NCBI GenBank assembly: GCA_030386875.1
Contig: CM059580.1
Coordinates: 868,001-932,000, forward strand
Length of the DNA: 64,000 nt
Direction: 5' to 3'
DNA from: Morinoia aosen
Lineage: Eukaryota; Arthropoda; Malacostraca; Amphipoda; Talitridae
In this document: piece by piece, positions 42,101 to 54,100 of the stretch
Numbering within the stretch: position 1 is the stretch's first letter
Layout: every line of letters begins with the position of its first letter
Program-made: the position numbers and the translations under genes
The notes under the pieces: generated by a model
Databases searched by the model: none
Seen by the model: only the letters and a program-made list of their open reading frames with translations
Told to the model about the DNA's origin: nothing

Positions 42101-45100
42101 CAGCACACGTACATACGTACAGCGGACCCCCGCCATACGCCATCAATCAGATCCGGAGTTGGGATCGTATCGCGAAGTCGCCGTACGGCGGCCAATAGCA
42201 TATCGGCATCTCAATGACGCCGACCAATAGCAGAGCAGCACCTTAGTGACGTATGCAGTGCCACATACAGTAACGTATGGGCGTGGTGTGAGGCTCACAC
42301 AGTCATACGCACGCACACCGACCGCCAAGTTTGAATTTTGGAATGTTTGGCCGCGCGAGAGAAACTGTCGTTGATGCCGTGAGGCGGGGAAAGCCGTTAC
42401 AAGGGGACAAAAAACTTGGTATTCCACTACGTTACGTGGAAAAAACGTAAGCTAGGGACGCCGTAACCCGGGGGTCGACTGTGCATTTAATATTCTATAT
42501 ATACTCTTTGTGCACGTACATTTATATACGTGCGTACTCTGCTTATGTTTTCTCTATGCGCGTACGTACTCTGCTAATGTATGCTCTGCATACGTATCGC
42601 ACTAATATACTCTGCACTCGTACATGTGTGTTTACTTTGTGCAATTAAACCTCACAGCTTACGTTCTCTTCTAATTTAGCGAGTAGGTTTCTTATCCAAC
42701 AGCATATGTCTCACAAACTCTTCTCATGTAGGAAGTGCCCTTCTATACAGCCCTCTAAGGACACAGGCCCCTAAGGGCACAGGCCCCCTAAGGACACAGG
42801 CCCCTAAGGGCACAAGCCCCTAAGGGCACAGGCCCCTAAGGGCACAGGCCCCTAAGGGCACAGGCCCCTAAGGGCACAGGCCCCTAAGGGCACAAGCCCC
42901 CTAAGGACACAGGCCCCTAAGGGCACAAGCCCCTAAGGGCACAGGCCCTTAAGGGCACAGGCCCCTAAGGGCACAGGCCCCTAAGGGCACAGGCCCCTAA
43001 GGGCACAGGCCCCTAACAGCACAGGCCCCTAAGAGCGCCCCTTGGCCCCTAGGGCACCCCTTGGCCCCTAGGGCACCCCTTGGCCCCTAGGGCACCCCTT
43101 GGCCCCTAGGGCGCTCCTATACACAAGCCCCTAAAGACGCCTCTTGGCCCCTAAGGGCATGTGGCATCAAGGGCACAGCCCCCAAGGGCCCACCTTGTGC
43201 TGGCGCAGGAGGAAGGGCAGCAACATCAGCAGGCCGCCGTCGTGCACGATCCACCAGATGTCGATGGTGCCGGACACCTGCGGGTCGTGTTCATACATGT
43301 ACTTATTTCCTTATATCTATTGATATTTCCTCGTATATACTTATGTTACATTATATACATACTGTATATATGTTACATAACATTATATTACATTTTCTAT
43401 TAAATTATATATATTTTATCATATTTATGTTTCACCATTTTTAATGCAAAGTTCGTAAATTTGGTTCTTCCCAAATGTGAATAAGAATGGAATGTTGAAG
43501 TTAAGCTAGCGAGACCTATGCTAAATACAGCACGTCATCTTCCAACACCATTACGCACCGTTTGTTGTTTGCTCGGGTGTTGTGTGTTGCACACACCACC
43601 ACCACACGCAACCCCAACCTCAGGCTTAACCCCACCTGCTGTCTACAACCCCAACACACAACCCCTCCTTCTGTCTACAACCCCACCAACCTCCCACCTC
43701 ACCCCACCCTCAGGGTACAAAACCCCACCTTCTGGGTGGACTCGGGGAAGAAGTTGATGCCCTTGGGAACCAGCAGGGCCATCTTGCCTGCCGAGACGTT
43801 CCTGACGGTGTTGAGGAAGACGCGCCAGCTCTTGACGTCGGGGGAGTGGCGCCAGCCGTACGGCCAGCCCAGCACCACCGTGTTGGGCTTCATGCCGCCC
43901 AGTCCGCACGTCTGGATCCTGGGGGTGGTGGGGGGTTAGGGGGGTTAAGGGGGGGTTAAGGGGGGACCCTGTGTAACCCCTATATAAATGGGTTATGGCG
44001 TTTTTTAGGAGGTTAGGGGGGACCCCTATATAACTTCTCTATACAGGAATAAGGGGGGGGGGGTGTTACAAGGGGACCTATATACACACACGCAGCCCAT
44101 ATACTGTATAATAGACAGCCCCCCACACCACATACCCCACACACATCCCACACCACACAACGCCCACACAACACACACCCCACACAACACCCCACACAAC
44201 ACACAACACACCCACACCCCCCACAAAACACACCCTACACAACACACCCACACCCACGCGTGGTTGATGCCGTCAGCGACGTTGCTGGCAACGAGGGCGT
44301 CGACGAAGCCCTTGAGCTTCTCCTCGTCCATGGCCTTCCTGAGGGAGTTCTTGGCGGCCTGGCTCTCGCCGTAGGCCTTCGTGAAGTCTCCCTCCAGCAC
44401 CGACACCGCGATTGCCAGGCCCTTCCCGGCCTTCAGCTGCGAGGCGAAGGTGAAGAGCTTCTTGTACTTTGGCACGAGGTCTTTGTTGAGTTTGACGAGG
44501 ATCAGAATCTGCGGCCGCCAGTTCTTGGTGTGCGGCGGGCCTGGGGGGAGGGGGCGGTCAGGCGGTGTGGAATGAGGGGGCGGTCAGGCGGTGTGTAATG
44601 GGAGGGCGGGCAGGCGGTGTGGAATGGGAGGGCGGGCAGGCGGTGTGGAATGGGAGGGCGGGCAAGCGGTGTGGAATGGGAGGGTGGGCAGGCGGTGTGG
44701 AATGGGAGGGCGGGCAGGCGGTGTGGAATGGGAGGGCGGGCAGGCGGTGTGGAATGAGAGGGCGGGCAGGCGGTGTGGAATGAGGGGCGGGCAGGCGGTG
44801 TGGAATGGGAGGGCGGGCAGGCGGTGTGGAATGGGAGGGCGGGCAAGCGGTGTGGAATGGGAGGGCGGGCAGGCGGTGTGGAATGGGAGGGTGGGCAGGC
44901 GGTGTGGAATGGGAGGGCGGGCAGGCGGTGTGGAATGAGGGGGCGGGCAGGCGGTGTGGAATGAGGGGCGGGCAGGCGGTGTGGAATGGGAGGGCGGGCA
45001 GGCGGTGTGGAATGGGAGGGCGGGCAGGCGGTGTGGAATGAGGGGCGGGCAGGCGGTGTGGAATGGGAGGGCGGGCAGGCGGTGTGGAATGGGAGGGCGG

Positions 45101-48100
45101 GCAGGCGGTGTGGAATGGGAGGGCGGGCAGGCGGTGTGGAATGAGGGGCGGGCAGGCGGTGTGGAATGAGGGGCGGGCAGGCGGTGTGGAATGGGAGGGC
45201 GGGCAGGCGGTGTGGAATGAGGGGCGGGCAGGCGGTGTGGAATGGGAGGGCAGGCAGGCGGTGTGGAATGGGAGGGCGGGCAGGCGGTGTGGAATGAGGG
45301 GCGGGCAGGCGGTGTGGAATGGGAGGGCGGGCAGGCGGTGTGGAATGGGAGGGCGGACAGGCGGTGTGGAATGGGAGGGCGGGCAGGCGGTGTGGAATGA
45401 GGGGCGGGCAGGCAGTGTGGAATGAGGGGCGGGCAGGCGGTGTGGAATGGGAGGGCGGGCAGGCGGTGTGGAATGAGGGGCGGGCAGACGGTGTGGAATG
45501 GGAGGGCGGGCAGGCGGTGTGGAATGGGAGGGCGGGCAGGCGGTGTGGAATGGGAGGGCGGGCAGGCGGTGTGGAATGGGAGGGCGGGCAGGCGGTGTGA
45601 AATGAGGGGCGGGCAGGCGGTGTGGAATGGGAGGGCGGGCAGGCGGTGTGGAATGGGAGGGCGGGCAGGCGGTGTGGAATGGGAGGGCGGGCAGGCGGTG
45701 TGGAATGGGAGGGCGGGCAGGCGGTGTGGAATGGGAGGGCGGGCAGGCGGTGTGGAATGGGAGGGCGGGCAGGCGGTGTGGAATGGGAGGGCGGGCAGGC
45801 GGTGTGGAATGGGAGGGCGGGCAGGCGGTGTGGAATGAGGGGCGGGCAGGCGGTGTGGAATGGGAGGGCGGGCAGGCGGTGTGGAATGGGAGGGCGGGCA
45901 GGCGGTGTGGAATGGGAGGGCGGGCAGGCGGTGTGGAATGGGAGGGCGGGCAGGCGGTGTGGAATGGGAGGGCGGGCAGGCGGTGTGGAATGGGAGGGTG
46001 GGCAGGCGGTGTGGAATGGGAGGGCGGGCAGGCGGTGTGGAATGAGAGGGCGGGCAGGCGGTGTGGAATGAGGGGCGGGCAGGCGGTGTGGAATGGGAGG
46101 GCGGGCAGGCGGTGTGGAATGGGAGGGCGGGCAGGCGGTGTGGAATGAGGGGCGGGCAGGCGGTGTGGAATGGGAGGGCGGGCAGGCGGTGTGGAATGGG
46201 AGGGCGGGCAGGCGGTGTGGAATGAGAGGGCGGGCAGGCGGTGTGTAATGAGAGGGCGGGCAGGCGGTGTGGAATGAGAGGGCGGGCAGGCGGTGTAGAA
46301 TAACACCCTCCCCCACACCCCAATTCCGTACACCGCACCCCATAAATGCAACGCTACAAAAATAAGTACGTCTGGCCATCGACTTCTATTAAAATGATTC
46401 AAAAAACCAAATCTGTAAGCCTCACTCCCACCAGCCTGCATCGTTAGGCCATGCCTTCGCTGAGCCATGAAGGTTGCCAGCTACCCTTTTTCTCTTCGAA
46501 GAATACATTTATACATCTATGCAATATAAACCCCATAGGATCTCATTCATTTTATATAGACTAAATGTAGGTTTAAGCTCCTCAGTCTTTAATTAGGATT
46601 GTGAGCTTTTATACCAATTTCATGTTTGACATTAATGTAGGAGACGACAGGTTGACTGTGCCAGATCCCAAATATTAAAGTTCCTTCCTTTATAGCAAAA
46701 TGTTTCTCAAAAGTGAGAGCAAGTGCGAACCATCCTAATATGTAGATCAGGAGATCTATCATGCTCTGATACATTCGTTTAGGAATATCTTTTCTGCTAA
46801 GCAGTTTAATTATGAAGGCAATAGCAAAGAAAAATTTTAAAATCATATTTATGAAACGTTTCAAGCCTCAGCTCATCATCAGTCATACCCAGTAAACGTG
46901 GTAAAGGGAACACGTAAAATACGTGTTCCCTTTACCACGTTTACTGGGTATGACTGATGATGAGCTGAGGCTTGAAACGTTTCATAAATATGATTTTAAA
47001 ATTTTTCTTTGCTATTGCCTTCATACATTCGTTTAACTTCAACCCAAAAGTGAAGAACTTCCTCGCCTATGCACTTTACCAGCGCCCATAATAGGACTCC
47101 CAAGATAATCCTGCAATTCAACCATCACGTCTAACCAGCATCTCCTGAACAGCTTTGTGATATATATATAGCTGTCAGCGTTCAACCATTACGCACATCA
47201 CGCAACTGTAAGACACGTAAGCGGTGCTGGAACATCGGACTCCCCCATGTCCACCCAGGACATATTTTTCTCGAGCCTGAGGAGTGAGTATCAGGCGGCG
47301 GAAAGGGCCAGGACCCCCTTAACCCATATGCTCCCCCGATACCCCACTTTCCTCGAGCCTGAGGAGTGAGTCTCGGGCGGCCGAAAGGGCCAGGACCCCC
47401 CTAACCCATATGCTCCCCCAATCCCCCACCTTCCTCGAGCCTGAGGAGCGAGTATCGGGCGGCGGAGAGGGCCAGGCCCCGGATGCCGTCGCCCCACTCC
47501 TTTTCAGCCCCACGGAACTCGATGTACTTGTAGATGATGCCCGCCATGCCCATCGCCACCAGCGCGTAGTACCAGGACGTCATGAACATCACCGTGATGC
47601 ACAGCGACAGCCCCAGGAACGACAGCGACCTGCGGCGCACATGGTACTGTTCAACTGTTGGCATGGTAATACTGAATGGTACTACTGCATGGTACTACTA
47701 CTGAATATCACCGTAATGTACAGCGAAAGGCCCAGGAACGACAGCGACCTGCGGTGCGCATGGTACTACTGCATGGTACTACTACTGAACACCACCGTAA
47801 GATTAGATTTGAATGTTAGTTAGTTTAAGCCTCCCTATTCGCAACAAAGACGATCTACCCCCACTACCCCCACCACCCCCACCACCCCTACCACCCACCA
47901 GTGGTAGTACTTGAAGCGCGGCCGCCAGTTGGGGGTCCTCAGGAGGGTCTGGAGGGCGCAGGCGAGGTTCACGAAGCCATAGCACATCAGGAAGAACATA
48001 CTCAGCAGCGGGTTGATGTAGTCGATGTTGCCGATCAGGATGGCAATGAAGCAGATCGCTGCACGGTAACCCCGTCATTGTACTATGGTCACATGGTCAT

Positions 48101-51100
48101 GGTAGGGTAGTCCACAGTCACACGGTCATGGTAGGGTAGTCCACAACACACGGTCATGGTAGGGTAGTCCACAACACACGGTCATGGTAGGGTAGTCCAC
48201 AACACACGGTCATGGTAGGGTAGTCCACAACACACGGTCATGGTAGGGTAGTCCACAACACACGGTCATGGTAGGGTAGTCCACAACACACGGTCATGGT
48301 AGGGTAGTCCACAACACACGGTCATGGTAGGGTAGTCCACAACACACGGTCATGGTAGGGTAGTCCACAACACACGGTCATGGTAGGGTAGTCCACAACA
48401 CACGGTCATGGTAGGGTAGTCCAAAATCCCATAGTAATAGTAGCAGATCGCTGCACGGTCACACAATCATTGTACTATACAGAAACATGGTCATTTTGGA
48501 AAATTGCTGCACCATCACGCTTTCATTGTAGTCGACTATCACTTGGTCATGGTGGCGGATTGCTGCAAATCCCGATCGTAGTACACGCAATCGTGAGACA
48601 ATCGGGCAATATTTTGACTGCATTAAAAGCGACTTTGTGACTTTGCCACCGTAACTAAATAAGGCTCAGTGACCATATTTTATACACACAAGGTATTAAT
48701 TCATTTCTTACATGTATGTTCTCACGGTACTCAAGTCCTAACTCGCTCATTATTGCGCTGAGTCATTTAGAGGAAGGAATTTGATGTATATTTAGAGCGT
48801 GACATGCACCACGGCAGAGGAAACAAGGTAGGCTCAAACCAGTCTTTTTTCGTTGACGGTGTGGTTTTGCTGACGTCACGGCAACGAACCAATAGCAGCG
48901 CTTAAATTACATCTGGTAACACTGCTACCCCCTAATCTGGCTCCACTATTGGCCTAACGACATGGCGTTTTGGTGACGTCATAAAGTTTGTTTGAAATAA
49001 AGCCTTTCTATTGGCTAGCCGAACAAGAGGAGGTGTATTTTCTCCCATAGAAATGACTCTACCTTGTTTCCTCCACCGTGGTGTACACGGATTTGTGAAT
49101 CTGTCATTCAGAACGTTCTGTATATTGAGGCAAGATGCTTCTGTGTGGTCGTCCACAATATACAGTGGGACCCCAGTACACTTCTACACACACTGGCCAC
49201 ACAATATGCTGTGTGAGCGCTGCCCACTGGCTACACACGCAACAACACAATACAACACTTACAACACCACAACACAACCACAACACAAACACCACAACCA
49301 CCACACAACCGCCACACAACAACACAACACACCACACCACACGACCCACATGCGGTAAAGCACAGCGCCCTGAAGGGCTCGCCCCTGGCGGTGCTGACGG
49401 AGAAGGGCGCCAGGACGGGGATGATGCCGTCCTTAGCGATGGCCTGCAGCAGGCGGGGTGCCCCCGTCAGGGACTGCATCCCGGCCCCGATGGTGGACAG
49501 CAGCGACCCGATCAGGATGACCCACTTGTTCGGCCAGGCGATCGAGGCGATGGCTAGCTTCCCGCCCACTGAGTAGCCGAACCTGGGGGGTTGTAGGGGT
49601 TAGGAGGGGTTGCGTGGGGATGTGAGGTGGTTGTAAGGATGTGAGGTGGTTGTAAGGATAGGAGGGGTTGTGTGGGGGTTAGAAAGGGTTGTTGGACCAG
49701 TCTATGGAGGCGATCGTTAGTTTGCCTCCTACTGAGTAGCCGAACCTGGACGTTGTAGGGGTTAGGAGGGGTTGTAAGGGATTGTGCGGGGTTGTGGGGT
49801 GGTTGTAAGGGGGTTAGGAGGGGTTGTTGAGCCAGACGATGGACGCGATCGCTAGTTTGCGTTTGCCCCCTACTCAGGAGCGAACCTGCCGGTGGGGGAG
49901 GGGGAGAGTAGGTGGGGCGTTGTGCAGGGGTTAGGAGGAGGTAGCAAAAGGGTAGTTATAAAGGGTACTAGTATACTAGTGGAAGGTTTATACCCGTCAC
50001 TCACTTGTCCCGCATGAGCAGACTGTCGTAGGTGGCGGCGAAGAAGAGGAGGTAAGAGAGGTAGACGAAGGAGGTGGTGCCAATAGCACACAGGGTCCCC
50101 ACAGGGATGCTCTTCTGGGCGTCTGCCAGGTCCCCCGACCTGTTGCTGCCCGCCATGATGCCTGCCCACATGTTGTGTTGGTTACATGGTGGTGCTCTAT
50201 GGGGTATTAGGTACGGTACCTTATGTGGTAGTAGGTACCTTATATTATATATGTCACATGATGGGGCCTCATGTTATGTAGATGCCTGTTGCTGCCCGCC
50301 ATGATGCCTGCCCGCATGTTGTGTACGTAACACAATACCACTCAATGATAACCATCGTGATGATAATAATAATAGTCATGATAACAACCCTCAAGTTATG
50401 TACATCCACTTCACGACACAACATACAGATGGAAAAGGAAGAAACAGTACGGAAAAAAGAGCAAGGCCCCTGTAACGGAGGGGAAGAAGAAACAACGGAC
50501 CAGCAACACACGGGAAAAGGAAGAAGCAACGCACCAGTGACGGAGGGGAAGAAACAGACCAGCAACACACGGGAAAAGGAAGAAGCAACGCACCAGTGAC
50601 GGAGGGGAAGAAACAGACCAGCAACACACGGGAAAAGGAAGAAGCAACGCACCAGTGACGGAGGGGAAGAAACAGACCAGCAACACACGGGAAAAGGAAG
50701 AAGCAACGCACCAGGGACGGAGGGGAAGAAACAACGGACCAGGACCACATGGGAAAAGGAAGAAGCAACGCACCAGGACGAAGGGGAAGAAGAAACAGAC
50801 CAGGACCACATGGGAAAAGGAAGAAGCAACGCACCGGTGACGGAGGGGAAGAAGATGCCGACGAGGATGGTGAAGGAGGTGGTGAGGTCGATGACGACCT
50901 GGTTGTAGGGCGGCGCCCCCCGCAGCTCGTAGTCCGACGGGTCCTCCGAGTCCGCCACCAGCTGCCCCGCCTCCATGTACTGCGGCCCCAGGTTTTCTGC
51001 GGGGAGGAAAGGGGGTGAGGGGGGGCTGTGGAGGTGGGGAGACTGCGTGGGGCGGGGAGGAAGTTGGTATAGGACTCTGGGCGTGAGAACTTAGCTTCTC

Positions 51101-54100
51101 TGTGGGGGAGGGAGACTGAGTATTGCTCAGAGGGACTTGTTGGAAGACAGCGTGTGTAGATTTAAGACAATGTGAGGACTTGAGGGGCTTGTAGACTTAT
51201 GATGACTTGTTCTGTATGTGGAGGGACTTCTTAGACAAGCCTGAGTGGACTTAGTGCCCTAACTAATGCGTATTTCTAACATTGATGTGTTTTCGCCCCA
51301 ATACCTACTTGCTATATATACCCAACACAATACGCAACACAACCCGCACAGTCCCGCACACACACACCTGAATAAAATGTAATTTATTCTAGCTCTGTCA
51401 CAGGCACGCACGAGGCTTCAATTGGGCGTATCCAACATGAATTAGGCGCGTCCAATGGACATGGAAACATAAGCCTTGGCCGGGCATACGTCTACGAGCG
51501 AGCGCCAGACGACGGACAGGACATCATGACGAGGCAACAAAGACAGAACCGCACTCTCTCCTCAGCTACGGCAGCGGAGACCTCTACAAAAACTATTGCG
51601 AGATGATAGCCCGATCATAAACTTATGGACAGCAAACCACATCTCGTGCCTTTAACATTGGAGAGACTTAGGGCCTGGTTGTGAGACAGAGCGGACAGGG
51701 CTAGGGGGAGTGGGACTGAAGAGATTGGCTCTGTCAACTTCCACGTATCTGCAGTGAGACACTAGTTGGTTTCGAGGGCTAGGCTTCGAATACTTTGGTT
51801 TCCACACCTGTTTATCGTTGAGGTACTAGTTAAGTAGATCGTGCTACAAGCAGGGTTGCGGAGTCGGAGTCGCCAAATTCTGAAAAGGTGGAGTCGGAGT
51901 CGCAAATTTACTTCTCCGACTCCGCAACCCAGGTTGCAAGGTCCACCACGAAGGTCGACGACTTGTTGAGGTTGTGCTGGGTTGTAAGGCAGGTGTCACA
52001 TGCGTGCTCACTCCTACCCCGTACTTGCCTCACACACCAGCACACACATCCCCGTGAACACCCCAGTACACACCAGCAAACACGCCGGACGCCAGCCCCA
52101 GTACACACCAGTACACCCCAGTACACCCCAGCAAACACGCCGGACGCCAGCCCCAGTACACACCAGTACACCCCAGTACACACCAGCAAACACGCCGGAC
52201 GCCAGCCCCAATATACTGCGCCGCAGCGACAGGTTGTGGGCAGCAAAGTAGGGGTCGCACTCCGTGATGTTCTGTGTCACGTTCCCGTCAACTTGACAGT
52301 AGAGCTCCCACAGCGCGTTGCCATAGCCCTGCGTGCAGTTGCCGTCCGTCGGCTCGGACAGGAGACGGGGGCCCAGCACGCACATCCTGGCAACCGGGGG
52401 TGAGGGGGGTTAGAGGGGGGTGGGTAAGAGAGAAGTTTAAGGGAGAATGGGGGTTAAGTTGAGGGGGTTAAGTGAGGGGTTAGAGGGGTTAAGAGGGGGG
52501 GGGGTTAGAGGGGATAAGAGGGGTTAAGAGGGGGGTTAGAAGGGTTAAGAGGGGGGTTAGAGGGGTTAAAAGGAGGGGGTTAGAGGGGTTAAGAGGGGGG
52601 TTAGAGGGGAAGGTAGAGGGGGGTTAGAGGGGAAGGTAGAGGGGGGTTAGAGGGGAAGGTAGAGGGGGGTTAGAGGGGAGGGTAGAGGGGGGTGAAAGGA
52701 GGTTAGAGGAAGGGTTGGGAGGCTCTAAGTGAAGTGCCACGCACCAAGTTATACGCGCACACACACACAGCATCACACACCAAGCACAAACCGTCAAACA
52801 ATATCCTTCACACAACGCATGCCACACAACACAACACAATACAACACAACACAACACAACACAACACAACAAAACAAAACACAACACAACACAACACTCA
52901 CAACATCGTCACTGCCGTGGATGTTGACGAAGAGGCCAACGAGGATGAAGAGGATGGAGCCAACAACACAACACACACAACACTCAAAACACAACACACA
53001 CGCCACACAACACAACACAACACTCACAACATCTCGTCACTGCCGTGGATGTTGACGAAGAGGCCGACGAGGATGAAGAGGATGGAGCCAACAACACACA
53101 CAACACAACACTCAAAACACAACACACACGCCACACAACACAACACAACACTCACAACATCTCGTCACTGCCGTGGATGTTGACGAAGATGCCGACGAGG
53201 ATGAAGAGGATGGAGCCGATGACGCAGGCGAGAGCGACGGACGCAAACTTGCTGACGAAGGCGACGCCGATGCTGACGATGGTGACGAGGATGACGAGCA
53301 GCACGGAGCCGAACACGCGGAAGTTGTTGTACATGATGGACACGTCCTTTGTGAAGTCCCCGAATATGGACATGCCGGGGGCTATGTACGTCTGCGGGGG
53401 GTGAGAGTGAATGAGTAGGAGTGTGAGAGGGGAGTAGGAGTGTGAGAGGGGAGTAGGAGTGTGAGAGGGGAGTAGGAGTGTGAGAGGGGAGTCGGAGTGT
53501 GAGAGGGGAGTAGGAGTGTGAGAGGGGAGTAGGAGTGTGAGAGGGGAGTAGGAGTGTGAGAGGGGAGTAGGAGTGTGAGAGGGGAGTAGGAGTGTGAGAG
53601 GGGAGTAGGAGTGTGAGAGGGGAGTAGGAGTGTGAGAGGGGAGTAAGAGTGTGAGAGGGGAGTAGAAGTTTGAGAGAGGGTGTGAGGGGTGATTGGGGAG
53701 TGAGGGTGAACAAGGGTTAATATCCCAAAACCTCGTTGTTTACCCCAGGCTGACCGTACTATTGACCACACCTCACCCAGACGTAATCCTCACCATAACC
53801 TAAACTGAAAATTACCATTTAGGGAAGAAATAATAATGTATTGAATAACAGACTTTGTCTTTGATGAGAAGCTCAGTGAACATTAGAACGTGGGTTGACT
53901 TGCTCGCATCCCAACGCAGTGCTCAGGCAACAACCAAACCCATAGACATTTTGTACCAACATCACTGTGGTCTATTGAGATCACACCTCCCACCACACCC
54001 CCTACCCCACACACACACTCACAATGAGGATCTCCACAGCCCCGATGATGTACATGGCGGCGGCGACGGTGGTGCCGGTGTAGAAGAGCAGCCCCACGGC

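Noticed and set aside
44502..46468. Three minus frames of about 580-640 codons, proline/histidine-rich
   Set aside because: Product of the 26-bp array. Only the left end (exon 10) is real coding, in its own frame.
46589..46864. 91-codon minus ORF as a gene
   Set aside because: No recognised domain, AT-rich, and its start lies in the palindrome arm.
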